From positions 1 to 39,391 of the forward strand of contig CAUJIW010000145.1 in assembly GCA_963205175.1 (NCBI GenBank): DNA of 39,391 nucleotides, written 5' to 3'. The DNA is from Pseudomonadota bacterium (lineage in GTDB: Bacteria; Pseudomonadota; Alphaproteobacteria; Sphingomonadales; Sphingomonadaceae). This document shows positions 7,701 to 16,978 of the stretch, piece by piece. Under the pieces are notes generated by a model. The model saw nothing but the letters and a program-made list of their open reading frames with translations. It was not told the origin of the DNA and did no database searches. Each line of letters opens with the position of its first letter. Position 1 is the stretch's first letter. The translations under genes were made by a program, and so were the position numbers.

Positions 7701-9497
7701 ATGTCTGCTCCCATCCTTTCCCTTGAGCGCATCGGCGTCCATCGCGGCGAGGGCTGGCTGTTCCGCCAGCTCGACGTCCATATCGGAGACCGCGACCGGC
7801 TGGCACTGGTGGGCCGCAACGGCGCCGGCAAATCGACCCTGCTCAACGTGCTGGCCGGCCGGCTGGAGCTGGACGAGGGCCGGCGGGTGCTGCGGCCGCG
7901 CCTGCGGGTGGTGCTGCTGGAGCAGGAGCCGGCGGTGGATCGTTTCGCCACCCTGCGCGACTTCGCCATGGATGCCGGCGACCAGCCGCAGCCGCCCGAG
8001 CCGCACGCGGTGGCCAAGCTCGCCGATGCGCTGGGCGTCGATCTCGACCGGCCCGCCTCCACGGCTTCCGGCGGTGAGCGGCGGCGGGCGGCGATCGCCC
8101 GCGCGCTGGCGCTGGAGCCAGACCTGCTGCTGATGGACGAGCCAACCAACCATCTCGACGTCGCCGCCATCGAATGGCTGGAGGGTTATCTGCGCAGCTT
8201 CGCCGGTGCTTTCGTGGTCGTCAGCCACGACCGCATGTTCCTCTCCCGGCTGACCCGGGCCACCTTGTGGCTGGATCGCGGTCAGGTGCGGCGCGCCGAG
8301 GTCGGCTTCGGCGGCTTCGAGGCGTGGAGCGAGAAGGTCGCCGAGGAGGAGCAGCGCAACGCGGAGCGGCTGGATGCCAAGCTGCGGCTGGAACAGCACT
8401 GGCTGGCCCGCGGCGTCACTGCCCGGCGCCGGCGCAACCAGGGCCGCCTGCGCAAGCTGATGGAGATGCGCGAGGTCCGCCGGCGGATGACCGGGCCGCA
8501 GGGTGTCGCCGCCCTCGCGCTGGCCGAATCCGAGCAGAAGTCGAAGGTGGTCATCGAGGCCGAGGGCGTCGGTCAGGCCTTTGGCGGCAAGACCATCTTG
8601 AAGAACTTCAACATCAAGGTGCAGGCCGGCGACCGCATCGGCGTCATCGGCCCCAACGGCGTCGGCAAGACCACCCTGCTCAAGCTGCTCACCGGCGAGC
8701 TGGCCCCCGACGAGGGGCGCATCCGCGTCGCCCGCACCCTCGACCGGGTGATGGTGGACCAGGCGCGGGCGTTCCTGACGCCGGGCAAGAGCGTGCGCGA
8801 CGTGCTGGCCGACGGTGGCGACTGGGTGACGGTGGGCACCGAGAAGAAGCATGTGGCGGGCTACCTCAAGGAGTTCCTGTTCGACCCCGGCATGCTGGAG
8901 GCCAAGATCGAGACGCTGTCCGGCGGCGAGCGCTCGCGGCTGCTGCTGGCGCGCGAGTTCGCCAAACCGTCCAACCTGCTGGTGCTCGACGAGCCGACCA
9001 ACGATCTCGACCTCGAAACGCTCGACCTGCTGCAGGAAGTGATCGCCGAATATGACGGCACGGTGCTGATCGTCAGCCACGACCGCGACTTCCTCGACCG
9101 CACCGTCACCATGGTCATCGCGCTCGATGGCTCCGGCAAGGCCGACGTGGTGGTGGGCGGCTATTCCGACTGGGAGGCCAAGCGCCTGCCACCCCCGACG
9201 GCCAGACCCGCCGCTGCCGCCCGCGCCGAGGCCGCCGCGCCCGCCCCGGCCAAGGCCGCCACCAAACTGTCCTACAAGGACCAGCGGGAACTCGACGGCC
9301 TGCCGGCGGAGATCGAGGCGCTGACCGACCGCATCTGCCAGCTGGAGGTCAAGCTCGCCGACCCCGACCTGTACACCAAGAAACCGGACCTGTTCGCCCG
9401 CACCAGCGCCGAGCTGGAGGCCGCGCGCGTTACCCTGGCGGCGCGCGAGGAACGCTGGCTCGAACTGGCGGAAAAGGCTGAAGCCCTTGCCGGCTGA
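7701..9497 (+). CDS. uup: ABC-F ATPase, Uup type
   Basis: 598 residues with two ATPase cassettes and no membrane segments. Cassette 1: Walker A GRNGAGKST (38-46), signature SGGER (123-127), Walker B LLLMDEPTNHLD (about 142-153). An inter-domain linker rich in Arg/Glu follows. Cassette 2: Walker A GPNGVGKTT (about 317-325), signature LSGGER (about 405), Walker B LLVLDEPTNDLD. The C-terminal ~80 residues after an Ala/Pro linker form a coiled-coil extension with KLSYKDQRELDGLPAEIEAL, the DNA/RNA-binding tail that defines Uup among ABC-F proteins. Acts on ribosomes or branched nucleic acid; suppresses transposon precise excision in E. coli. Upstream signal is weak (AAGAAA). Confidence 0.95.
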   Translation: MSAPILSLERIGVHRGEGWLFRQLDVHIGDRDRLALVGRNGAGKSTLLNVLAGRLELDEGRRVLRPRLRVVLLEQEPAVDRFATLRDFAMDAGDQPQPPEPHAVAKLADALGVDLDRPASTASGGERRRAAIARALALEPDLLLMDEPTNHLDVAAIEWLEGYLRSFAGAFVVVSHDRMFLSRLTRATLWLDRGQVRRAEVGFGGFEAWSEKVAEEEQRNAERLDAKLRLEQHWLARGVTARRRRNQGRLRKLMEMREVRRRMTGPQGVAALALAESEQKSKVVIEAEGVGQAFGGKTILKNFNIKVQAGDRIGVIGPNGVGKTTLLKLLTGELAPDEGRIRVARTLDRVMVDQARAFLTPGKSVRDVLADGGDWVTVGTEKKHVAGYLKEFLFDPGMLEAKIETLSGGERSRLLLAREFAKPSNLLVLDEPTNDLDLETLDLLQEVIAEYDGTVLIVSHDRDFLDRTVTMVIALDGSGKADVVVGGYSDWEAKRLPPPTARPAAAARAEAAAPAPAKAATKLSYKDQRELDGLPAEIEALTDRICQLEVKLADPDLYTKKPDLFARTSAELEAARVTLAAREERWLELAEKAEALAG

Positions 9498-9590
9498 GCC
9501 GACGGAATCAGAAGCCCTTGCCGGCTGAGCCGGCGGATCACCTGCCGGCTGGGCTGGTGGAGTCGCCTGCCGGCGGGGCTGGCGGGCGCA
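9480..9590. repeat. Four decaying tandem copies at the uup stop codon
   Basis: A 21-bp core starting CTTGCCGGCTGAGCCG occurs at about 9486, 9517, 9541 and 9566. Copies 1 and 2 sit in a 31-bp tandem duplication with one mismatch over 27 bp, and copies 3-4 are progressively diverged. The first copy contains the real TGA stop (9495-9497); the second is an untranslated duplicate of the last codons. Confidence 0.85.
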
Positions 9591-9726
9591 CACTTCCCAG
9601 CCCTTGAGATGCCAGGATTTTCGCTGGTTGGATAATGTCTTTAGTCGCATTGTCATATAAGCCGGCGCACATATGATCCGTGATTCATGTTTGGCCGTCT
9701 GGCCAATGTTGAGGGGTCGCGTCACC

Positions 9727-10800
9727 ATGTCCGTTACTGAGTCCATGCCCGCCGATCAGGCCCAGTCCACCGATCCCGAGCAGATCGCCCGGCTGGCGGT
9801 CGCTGTCGGTCAGGCGGTGCAGGAAGGCACCGAGGCCATTCGCGGCATCACCAGCCGCACCAAGATGCTGGCGCTCAACGCGCTGATCGAGGCGGCCCGC
9901 GCCGGGGACGCCGGGCGCGGCTTTTCCATCGTCGCCAACGAGGTGAAGGGCATCTCCGGCGAGATCGAGGAGGTGGCGCAGAATCTCGAGTCCGAGCTGG
10001 TCGGCAAGGCCCGCCTGCTGGAACAGGTGGGCGCGCGCCTCACCGAGGCGGTGCGCGGCCAGCGGCTGGCCGATCTGGCGCTCAACGCCATCGAGATCAT
10101 CGACCGCAATCTTTACGAGCGCACCTGCGACGTGCGCTGGTGGGCGACCGACAGCGCGGTGGTGGCCGCCGCCGCCGAGCGCAGCGATGCCGCCTGCCGT
10201 CACGCCAGCCAGCGGCTGGGGGTCATTCTCGACGCCTACACCGTCTACCTCGACCTGTGGATCGCCGACGCCGCCGGCACGGTGATCGCCAACGGCCGGC
10301 CGGACCGCTACCGGGTGGCCGGCCACAGCGTCGCCGGCGAGGCGTGGTTCCGCGACGCGCTGGGCTCGGCCAGCGGCGACGACTATGCGGTCGCCGACAT
10401 CACGGCCTGCCGGGCGCTCGACAACAGCCTGGTCGCCACCTATGCCGCCGCCATCCGCGAGGGCGGCGAGCGGCATGGCCGGGTGCTCGGCGTGCTCGGC
10501 ATCCATTTCGACTGGCAGCCGCAGGCGATGGCGGTGGTCAACGGTGTGCGGCTGTCCGCCGAGGAGCGCCGGCGCTCGCGGGTGCTGCTGCTGGACAGCC
10601 AGCACAAGGTGATCGCGGCCTCCGACAATGTCGGCGTGCTGGCCAGCCATTTCGCCCTGGCGACCCAGCGCGGTGACATCGGCCACTACGAGACCAGCGA
10701 CGGCGCGGTGGTGGGCTATGCCCGCACGCCGGGCTACGAGACCTATCGCGGCCTCGGCTGGTATGGCTGCGTCGTCCAGCGGCGCGCCGAGGACGCCTGA
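9727..10800 (+). CDS. Soluble chemoreceptor-like protein: signalling domain then sensory domain
   Basis: 357 residues with no membrane segment or signal peptide. Residues about 20-105 are a short methyl-accepting signalling hairpin with the near-invariant tip TKMLALNALIEAARAGDAGRGFSIVA (about 45-70), which contacts CheA/CheW. Residues about 140-345 resemble a Cache/PDC-type ligand-binding domain (YLDLWIADAAGTVIANG, the AGEAWFRDAL motif, YAAAIREGG, VLGVLGIHFDW). The order is the reverse of ordinary receptors and the domain is normally extracytoplasmic, yet here it is cytosolic. The ATG at 9727 has GAGGGG 10 nt upstream; an earlier in-frame ATG at 9673 lacks one. No che genes lie nearby. Function: probably a cytosolic input to a chemosensory array, ligand unknown. 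Confidence 0.85.
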   Translation: MSVTESMPADQAQSTDPEQIARLAVAVGQAVQEGTEAIRGITSRTKMLALNALIEAARAGDAGRGFSIVANEVKGISGEIEEVAQNLESELVGKARLLEQVGARLTEAVRGQRLADLALNAIEIIDRNLYERTCDVRWWATDSAVVAAAAERSDAACRHASQRLGVILDAYTVYLDLWIADAAGTVIANGRPDRYRVAGHSVAGEAWFRDALGSASGDDYAVADITACRALDNSLVATYAAAIREGGERHGRVLGVLGIHFDWQPQAMAVVNGVRLSAEERRRSRVLLLDSQHKVIAASDNVGVLASHFALATQRGDIGHYETSDGAVVGYARTPGYETYRGLGWYGCVVQRRAEDA

Positions 10801-10833
10801 GGTCGGGAAAGCCGGCGCGGCGCGCGCCTGGCG

Positions 10834-11610
10834 TTACTTCACGAACACCCAGTTCCGGTCGTCGGACAGCGCGGCGTCAAAGCGGTAGCCGTCCGGCGCC
10901 AGGTCCTTCAGGTCGTCCGGCCGGTCGATGCCGGCCGCGCAGAGGGCGCGGGCCATGGCGCCGCGTGCCCGCTTGGCGTTGAACGAGATCACCTTGAGCT
11001 GGTTGCCCCGGCGCTCCTTGAAATGCGGCGTCACCACCGGGCAGGGCAGCCGCTGGGGGCGCACCGCGCCGAAATATTCCTGGCTGGCGAGATTCACCAC
11101 CACCGGCGTGCCGGCGTCCGCCAGATCGGCGGCGATGAGGTCGGTGATGGTGTCGCCCCAATAGGCGTAGAGCGTGCGCGCGCCGGGGGTTTTCAGGGCG
11201 ATGCCCATCTCCAGCCGGTAGGGCTGGATGAGATCGAGCGGCCGCAGCAGGCCATAGAGGCCCGAGAGAATGCGCAGGTGCCGCTGGGCAAAGGCGATCG
11301 CCCCGGCCTCCAGCGTGCCGGCGGCGAGGCCTGCATAGACGTCGCCGTTGAAGGCGAACACCGCCGGGCGCGCGTTGTCCGGGGTGAAGGGGGTGCGGAA
11401 GGCGCGGAAACGGTCGACGTTGAGGGTCGCCAGCGCGTCGGAAATCCCCATCAGGCTTTTCAGATCGTCCGCCGACAGCGCCCGGGCGTGGGCCACCAGG
11501 TCCGCGGCGCGGTCCAGCAGGCGCGGCTGGGTCGGCGCCCCGGCGGGCAGGGGGGCGGGCAGGGCGGACTCGAAATCGAGCGATTTGGCGGGGGACAGCA
11601 GGGTCAGCAT
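10834..11610 (-). CDS. yaaA: YaaA/DUF328 peroxide-stress protein
   Basis: 258 residues, the normal YaaA length. Family landmarks are present: the opening LTLLSPAKSLDFE, LMGISDALA, FNGDVYAGL (about 87-95), the long conserved RILSGLYGLLRPLDLIQPYRLEMG (about 112-135), YWGDTI, LASQEYF, and the closing KVISFNAKRARGAMAR. In E. coli YaaA lowers free intracellular iron and protects DNA from Fenton damage during peroxide stress; cytosolic. It is convergent with the chemoreceptor-like gene (33-bp gap) and stands alone on its strand. No OxyR site was recognised upstream. Confidence 0.95.
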   Translation of the reverse strand: MLTLLSPAKSLDFESALPAPLPAGAPTQPRLLDRAADLVAHARALSADDLKSLMGISDALATLNVDRFRAFRTPFTPDNARPAVFAFNGDVYAGLAAGTLEAGAIAFAQRHLRILSGLYGLLRPLDLIQPYRLEMGIALKTPGARTLYAYWGDTITDLIAADLADAGTPVVVNLASQEYFGAVRPQRLPCPVVTPHFKERRGNQLKVISFNAKRARGAMARALCAAGIDRPDDLKDLAPDGYRFDAALSDDRNWVFVK

Positions 11611-11943
11611 GGCAACTCGGGCAACGGGCGTTTCATCCCCGTCACCTGCCGGGCCGGGTCCGATTCGTCAAGCGTCGCCACCGGCTGCTGTCGCCGGGAG
11701 CCGGATCGGTGGGTGCCATCCCCGCCCGGCGAGGGGCGGATGTCTGTACCCGCGATCATGCGGATCCGGCACCGTGGAATGAGTTTAACAATTTATGATT
11801 GCTTTTTTCCTATAACTGTGCCAGAAAGCCGTCAGTAGGCGTATTGCTCTTTCTCATTGTTGGTCTTTACCCGAGGCCCAGCTGAAACGCGAAGGGCCAC
11901 GGGGATGCCCCGTGGCCCTGGCGATCAGCGGTGCGCCGCCGGA
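11611..11943. other. Gene-free region between yaaA and sdhA
   Basis: Contains the sdh terminator at its right end and an AT-rich patch at about 11775-11830. No frame resembling SdhB or any other protein was found; the expected sdhB position is empty. Confidence 0.7.
11893..11919 (-). terminator. Terminator of the sdhCDA operon
   Basis: A perfect 12-bp stem AGGGCCACGGGG with a 3-nt loop, 25 bp past the sdhA stop. The tract after it on minus is only weakly T-rich (TTCGCGTTT). Confidence 0.7.
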
Positions 11944-13734
11944 TCAGTACACGCGCGCCTTCGGCTTGATGTACTCGATCTCGTCGGTCAGCGTGTTGGT
12001 GTGCACCGGACGATAGTCGATGGTCACCTTGCCGTCGTTGGAGAACCAGGCAACGGTATGCTTCATCCAGTTGTCGTCGTCGCGGTTGGGGTAGTCCTCG
12101 TGCATGTGCGCGCCACGGCTTTCCTTGCGGTTGGCGGCGCCATACATGGTCACCACCGCCTGCGGCAGCATGTTGTCGAGTTCCAGCGTCTCGATCAGGT
12201 CGGTGTTCCACACCAGCGAGCGGTCGGTGACGCCGATGTCGGTCATGCCCTGATAGACGGCGTCGATCTTGCCCTTGCCTTCCTCAAGGATCTTCTCGGT
12301 GCGGAACACGGCGCAGTCGGCCTGCATCGTCTTCTGCATCTTGAGGCGCAGCTCGGCGGTCGGCGTGCCGCCCTTGGCGTGGCGGAAGTGGTCGAGCCGG
12401 CCCAGCGCCAGATCAGCGGAGTCCTTGGGCAGGGCGGCGTGCGCCGTGCCCGGCTTGATGATCTCGGCGATGCGGTGGCCGGCGGCGCGGCCGAACACCA
12501 CGAGGTCGATCAGGCTGTTGGAGCCCAGGCGGTTGGCGCCGTGCACCGACACGCAGGCAGCCTCGCCGACGGCGAACAGGCCCGGCACCACGGTGTCGGG
12601 GTTGCCGTCCTTCAGCGTCACCACCTCGCCGTGGTAGTTGGTCGGGATGCCGCCCATGTTGTAGTGCACCGTCGGCACCACGGGGATCGGCTCCTTGCGC
12701 AGGTCGACGCCGGCGAAGATGTGCGCCGTCTCGGTGATGCCCGGCAGGCGCTCGGCGAGAATCTCCGGCGCGATGTGGTTGAGGTGCAGGTAGATGTGGT
12801 CGCCTTCCTTGCCGACGCCACGACCCTCGCGGATTTCCATGGCCATCGAGCGGGAGACCACGTCGCGGCTGGCCAGATCCTTGGCCGACGGCGCGTAACG
12901 CTCCATGAAGCGCTCGCCGTTGGCGTTGGTGAGATAGCCGCCCTCGCCACGCGCGCCCTCGGTGATGAGCACGCCGGCGCCGTAGATGCCGGTCGGGTGG
13001 AACTGCACGAACTCCAGGTCCTGCAGCGGCAGGCCGGCGCGCAGCACCATGCCGCCGCCGTCGCCGGTGCAGGTGTGCGCGGACGTCGCCGAGAAGTAGG
13101 CGCGGCCGTAGCCGCCGGTCGCCAGCACCACGGCCTTGGCGCGGAAGCGGTGGATGGTGCCGTCTTCCATGCACATGGCGACGACGCCACGGCACTCGCC
13201 GTTCTCCATGATCAGGTCGAGGGCGAAATACTCGATGTAGAAGTCGCAGTCGTACTTCAGGCTCTGCTGGTACAGCGCGTGCAGCATGGCATGGCCGGTG
13301 CGGTCGGCGGCGGCGCAGGTGCGCTGGGCGGCCGGGCCGTTGCCCATGTTCTGGGTCATGCCGCCGAAGGCGCGCTGGTAGATCTTGCCTTCCTCGGTGC
13401 GGCTGAACGGCACGCCGAAGTGCTCCAGCTCATAGACGGCGGCCGGGGCCTCGCGGCACAGATACTCGATGGCGTCCTGGTCGCCGAGCCAGTCGGAGCC
13501 CTTCACCGTGTCGTACATGTGCCAGGTCCAGTGGTCCGGCCCCATGTTGCCGAGGCTGGCGGCGATGCCGCCCTGGGCCGCCACGGTGTGGCTGCGGGTG
13601 GGGAACACCTTGGTGATGCAGGCGGTCTTCAGGCCGCTTTCGGCGATGCCCATGGCGGCGCGCAGGCCCGAACCGCCGGCGCCGACGACGACGGCATCAT
13701 AGGTGTGGTCGATGATCTTGTAAGCCTCGGACAT
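11944..13734 (-). CDS. sdhA: Succinate dehydrogenase flavoprotein subunit
   Basis: 596 residues, the usual SdhA length. The dinucleotide-binding motif [13 protein letters not shown] is at 15-27, the covalent-FAD histidine is His49 in SHTVAAQGG, and the substrate-binding region [21 protein letters not shown] and [13 protein letters not shown] are intact. It oxidises succinate to fumarate at the cytoplasmic face of the inner membrane and passes electrons to the iron-sulfur subunit SdhB. It follows sdhD by 3 bp. No sdhB follows; a terminator stands 25 bp downstream. Complex II therefore needs an sdhB encoded elsewhere. Confidence 0.98.
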   Translation of the reverse strand: MSEAYKIIDHTYDAVVVGAGGSGLRAAMGIAESGLKTACITKVFPTRSHTVAAQGGIAASLGNMGPDHWTWHMYDTVKGSDWLGDQDAIEYLCREAPAAVYELEHFGVPFSRTEEGKIYQRAFGGMTQNMGNGPAAQRTCAAADRTGHAMLHALYQQSLKYDCDFYIEYFALDLIMENGECRGVVAMCMEDGTIHRFRAKAVVLATGGYGRAYFSATSAHTCTGDGGGMVLRAGLPLQDLEFVQFHPTGIYGAGVLITEGARGEGGYLTNANGERFMERYAPSAKDLASRDVVSRSMAMEIREGRGVGKEGDHIYLHLNHIAPEILAERLPGITETAHIFAGVDLRKEPIPVVPTVHYNMGGIPTNYHGEVVTLKDGNPDTVVPGLFAVGEAACVSVHGANRLGSNSLIDLVVFGRAAGHRIAEIIKPGTAHAALPKDSADLALGRLDHFRHAKGGTPTAELRLKMQKTMQADCAVFRTEKILEEGKGKIDAVYQGMTDIGVTDRSLVWNTDLIETLELDNMLPQAVVTMYGAANRKESRGAHMHEDYPNRDDDNWMKHTVAWFSNDGKVTIDYRPVHTNTLTDEIEYIKPKARVY

Positions 13735-13737
13735 GGA

Positions 13738-14118
13738 TCAGGCTCCGAACGCGATCTTGAGAATGGCGAACACGCCGGCGACGCCGCCGGCGATGGCGAG
13801 GAAGTTGACCGCCAGCAGCGCGGCCAGCTTCATGCCGTGGTCGTGGACATAGTCCTCGATCACCACCTGCAGGCCGAGCCTGGCGTGATAGAACATCGCC
13901 ACCACGAACAGCAGCAGCAGCACGGCGACCAGCGGGTTGCCGATCCAGGCCGTCACCACGGCATGGCCGCCGGCGACATGCGAGACCAGCGAGGCGATCA
14001 GCCAGACGGCGAGCGGAATGAGGGCGATGGCGGTGGCGCGCTGGAGCCACCAGTGATGGGTTCCGGCCTTGGCGGCGCCCAGGCCGCGGACCTTGCCGAG
14101 TTCGGTGCGCAAGCTCAT
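13738..14118 (-). CDS. sdhD: Succinate dehydrogenase membrane anchor subunit D
   Basis: 126 residues with three predicted membrane spans (about 28-48, 58-78, 96-120). The conserved anchor motif FYHARLGLQVVIEDYVHD holds the heme-ligand-type histidine and the Asp-Tyr of the quinone site. The N-terminus TELGKVRGLGAAKAGTHHWW is typical of alphaproteobacterial SdhD. The ATG at 14118 was preferred over the one at 14127 because AAGGGAG lies 10 nt upstream, whereas it nearly touches the earlier ATG. It lies between sdhC and sdhA. Confidence 0.93.
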   Translation of the reverse strand: MSLRTELGKVRGLGAAKAGTHHWWLQRATAIALIPLAVWLIASLVSHVAGGHAVVTAWIGNPLVAVLLLLFVVAMFYHARLGLQVVIEDYVHDHGMKLAALLAVNFLAIAGGVAGVFAILKIAFGA

Positions 14119-14133
14119 CGGTCTCATGCTCCC

Positions 14134-14520
14134 TTAGGCGAAATAGACGAGGAACCAGGTCACCAGGGTCAGGATCGTCGATCCCGCCAGGGTGAGGCTG
14201 GCCAGCCTGCGGCTGGTGGCCGGGTCGTAACCCTCGCCGGTGTCCATATAGAGGTGACGGACGCCCGAGCACAGGTGCTGGAAGAACACGAAGGTCAGGC
14301 CGAACAGCACCAGCCGGCCCAGCGGACTGGTCGCGGCGTCGAGGAAGAAGGCATAGGCCTGCGGGCCGGACGCGGCGGCCAGCAGCCACCACAGCAGCAC
14401 GGCGGCGCCGACGGTGGCCAGCCCGCTGCCCGTCACGCGGTGCAGGATGGACACCAGCATGTTGGACCGCCAGCGGTAGACCTGAAGATGCGGGGAGAGT
14501 GGTCGCGCCCTGTTCGCCAT
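14134..14520 (-). CDS. sdhC: Succinate dehydrogenase cytochrome b556 subunit
   Basis: 128 residues. The opening RPLSPHLQVYRW and SILHRVTGSGL motif is the SdhC signature, and HLCSGVRHLYMD provides the heme b histidine. Three membrane spans are visible (about 31-50, 65-85, 105-127). First gene of the sdhC-D-A operon. The start at 14520 has GAGGG 8 nt upstream. The promoter should lie in 14521-14620, but no clear -35/-10 pair was picked out. Confidence 0.95.
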   Translation of the reverse strand: MANRARPLSPHLQVYRWRSNMLVSILHRVTGSGLATVGAAVLLWWLLAAASGPQAYAFFLDAATSPLGRLVLFGLTFVFFQHLCSGVRHLYMDTGEGYDPATSRRLASLTLAGSTILTLVTWFLVYFA

Positions 14521-14621
14521 GTCGTCTTGCCCTCACAAACCAACCAATGAGACTCGCGGCCCTGTCCGGGCCACGGTCACTCGCGGAAAGGCTTTAAGCA
14601 CCGCGCGCCGCTGTGGGAAGT

Positions 14622-14658
14622 CAAAAAAACGAGCGGGCCCCGCCGAGGCGGGGCCCGC
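14622..14658 (-). terminator. Rho-independent terminator of the TonB receptor gene
   Basis: A GC-rich palindrome (arms 14633-14644 and 14647-14658) followed on minus by a run of seven T (14628-14622), 55 bp beyond the receptor stop. It insulates the receptor from the sdh operon. Confidence 0.9.
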
Positions 14659-14712
14659 GAGGGCCATGGCCGCGACCCGGTCTCGCCCGGGCCGCGTGTG
14701 CCGGCGGGTCTG

Positions 14713-16941
14713 CTACAGCCGGGCGGTGAGCGACAGGCCGACGTTGCGCCCCGGCTGGGTGTAGGCGTCCTTGACCGTCGAGGTGGCGCCGAGCCCGCGC
14801 ACGTCGCTCCACCACCAGTATTTGCGGTCGAGGATGTTGAACACGCCCACCCGTGCGCTCAGGTGGCTGTTGACGTTGAAAAAGGCGGTGGCGTCCACCA
14901 GGGTGAAGCCATCGGGCGCGAAGCAGCCGCCGGAACAGGCGGTCGAGATGCGCGAGGATTTCTTGTCGGCGACCATGGTGGCGATCAGCTGGCCGCCGAA
15001 GCGGTCATCGGCGGCGCGCCAGCTCAGGCCCGCCACCAGCTTGAACGGGTCGATGGTGTCAAGCGGCACGTCGTCGCCGTCCATCCTGGTGTCGCCTTTG
15101 GTGTAGGAGGCGGTGGCCAGCAGGCCGAAGCCGGCCGGCAGCGTCAGCTGGCCGCGGGCCTCGACGCCGCTGATCTCGACGCGATTGAGGTTGATGTACT
15201 GGAAAATGGCCGGATTGGTCGCGGTGTAGCTGCCCGAGACCAGCTGCATCGAGATGAAGTCCTTGTACCAGCCCTTGAAGGCGGTGGCGTTGAGCGACCA
15301 CGCCTTGCCGGAGAGACGGACGCCGGCCTCGATGGTCTCGCTGGTTTCGGGCTTCAGGTCGGCGTTGGAGACGATCTGGTAGTTGGAGACCGGATTGGTG
15401 TAGCCCGAGTTGACCTGCGACGGCGATGGCGCCTTGAAGCCGCGGGCGTAGTTGGCGAACAGGCCGATCGAGTCGGTCGCCTTGAACACCAGGCCGAGCT
15501 TGGGCGACAGGTGGGTGTCGGACTGCCGGGTCGGCGGCGAGCCGGTGTAGGTGGCGTCGGTCTCCGGCTTGATGCGGTAATAGTCGAGGCGCAGTGCGGG
15601 GAACAGCGTCAGGCGCTTGTCCATCAGGCTGATTTCGTCCTGCACGAACAGGCCGCCCAGTGTGTGGTCGGTGGTCGGGAAGGCGCGGGCCGGGAAGGTC
15701 TCGCCGGCCGGCGGCACGGTGCCGTCGCGCAGGCTTTTCTGGCGGGTGATCGACAGGTCGCCGCCGTAGACGAAGTGGTGGGAGATGGCCTCGCCCTCGA
15801 TCACGGTCTCCAGATCGGCGTTGGCGCCGATGACGCGTGTGTCAAAACGGTTGTCGCGAATGCGATCGGCGGCGGTGTTGCGGTCCTCCTCGGCATATTC
15901 CTTGTTGCGGCTCTGCTGCCAGTGGAGGTTCCAGCGCGCGGCGTGCAGCAGGCCGCCGTCGCCGGTATAGCGGTGGTCGAGGCTCACCCGGTCGCGCTTG
16001 ATGTTGTCCCGCGACCACAGGGCCAGGGTGCTGGTGGCGGCGGTGGGCGTCGGCGCGACGGCGCTGAGCACGTCGGTGTCGATCTCGCGGTCGCTGTGTT
16101 CGGCGGTCAGGCGCAGGCGGTGGGCGTCACTGGGCGCGAACACCAGCTTGGCCAGCACGGCGTTGGACCCGATATCCTGCGGATTGGCGCGGGTACGGTT
16201 GCTGTTGGGCTCGTCGTTGTCGCCTTTGGTGTCCTGTTCGTGGCCGTCGCGGCGGGTGTAGGCCAGCAGGTACTGCCAGGCCCCGGACCTGCCGGCCACC
16301 AGCGCGCTCTTGGCGAGGCTCTCGTCGGCGCTCGCATAGCCCGCCTTGGCCTCCGCATACCAGCCGTCGGTGTCGATGTAATCATCGGGATCCTTGGTGG
16401 TGAAGCTGACGGCGCCGGCCACGCCGTCGCTGCCATAGAGCGCCGAGGTCGGCCCGCGCAGGATCTCGACCGACTTCAGCAGGTCGAGGTCGAGATAGTC
16501 GCCGCGCCCGGTGGCCTGGGCGCCGAAGCTGAACGCCTCGGGCAGGCGGATGCCATCGACCTGGATCAGGATGCGGTTGCCTTCCAGGCCGCGGATGTTG
16601 AAGCCGCTGTTGCCGTCACGCCCCGTCGCCGATCCGGCGGCGGAGTAGCGGCTTGGGGCGCTGCGGACTGAAACGCCGGGCTCGAAGCGGATCAGATCCT
16701 TGATGTCGGTGACCAGATTTTCCTCGATCTGCTGGTCGTCGATGACGCTGACCGTCGACGGCACGTCGGCGATGTCGGTCTCGATCTTGGTCGCCGAGAC
16801 CGTCACCGCTCCCAGCCGTGTCGCCGAGTCGCGGGCCGGTGCCTTGTTGACATCGGCGTCGGCGGCGGCATCGGCGGCCAGGGCTGGCGCCGCGAGGGCA
16901 CCGACCCACAGTGGCAGTGAAAGCAGCAGAGCATGACGCAT
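14713..16941 (-). CDS. TonB-dependent receptor, hemoglobin/heme-type
   Basis: 742 residues. A Sec signal (MRHALLLSLPLWVGALAAPALA) precedes a TonB-box-like LGAVTVSATK, a plug domain (about 55-170, with GFNIRGLEGNRILIQVDGIR and VEILRGPTSALYGSDGVAGAVSF), and a beta-barrel with many aromatic strands ending in GRNVGLSLTARL. The barrel motif LFANYARGFKAPSPSQV and the closing LDRKYWWWSDVRG fit the hemoglobin/transferrin/lactoferrin receptor class. Imports heme or another iron source across the outer membrane with TonB energy. The ATG at 16941 has AGGGGG 5 nt upstream; an earlier ATG lacks one. Downstream of an EF-hand and a DUF4198 gene but behind its own promoter region. Ligand inferred, not proven. 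Confidence 0.9.
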   Translation of the reverse strand: MRHALLLSLPLWVGALAAPALAADAAADADVNKAPARDSATRLGAVTVSATKIETDIADVPSTVSVIDDQQIEENLVTDIKDLIRFEPGVSVRSAPSRYSAAGSATGRDGNSGFNIRGLEGNRILIQVDGIRLPEAFSFGAQATGRGDYLDLDLLKSVEILRGPTSALYGSDGVAGAVSFTTKDPDDYIDTDGWYAEAKAGYASADESLAKSALVAGRSGAWQYLLAYTRRDGHEQDTKGDNDEPNSNRTRANPQDIGSNAVLAKLVFAPSDAHRLRLTAEHSDREIDTDVLSAVAPTPTAATSTLALWSRDNIKRDRVSLDHRYTGDGGLLHAARWNLHWQQSRNKEYAEEDRNTAADRIRDNRFDTRVIGANADLETVIEGEAISHHFVYGGDLSITRQKSLRDGTVPPAGETFPARAFPTTDHTLGGLFVQDEISLMDKRLTLFPALRLDYYRIKPETDATYTGSPPTRQSDTHLSPKLGLVFKATDSIGLFANYARGFKAPSPSQVNSGYTNPVSNYQIVSNADLKPETSETIEAGVRLSGKAWSLNATAFKGWYKDFISMQLVSGSYTATNPAIFQYINLNRVEISGVEARGQLTLPAGFGLLATASYTKGDTRMDGDDVPLDTIDPFKLVAGLSWRAADDRFGGQLIATMVADKKSSRISTACSGGCFAPDGFTLVDATAFFNVNSHLSARVGVFNILDRKYWWWSDVRGLGATSTVKDAYTQPGRNVGLSLTARL

Positions 16942-16978
16942 GGAAACCCCCTTGGGTGTGAATGAACCGTGGGGATCG

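Noticed and set aside
9628..9660. Possible promoter (TATAAG) before the chemoreceptor-like gene
   Set aside because: No -35 element at an acceptable distance could be matched.
7617..9746. 709-codon minus-strand frame opposite uup
   Set aside because: The uup frame has two full ATPase cassettes; the opposite frame has no domain and skewed composition.
11857..14550. 897-codon plus-strand open frame opposite sdhCDA
   Set aside because: It is the antisense of three convincing genes on minus, with His/Gly/Ala-rich composition typical of shadow frames in high-GC DNA.
14698..16671. 657-codon plus-strand frame opposite the TonB receptor
   Set aside because: Shadow of a receptor with signal peptide, plug and barrel on minus.
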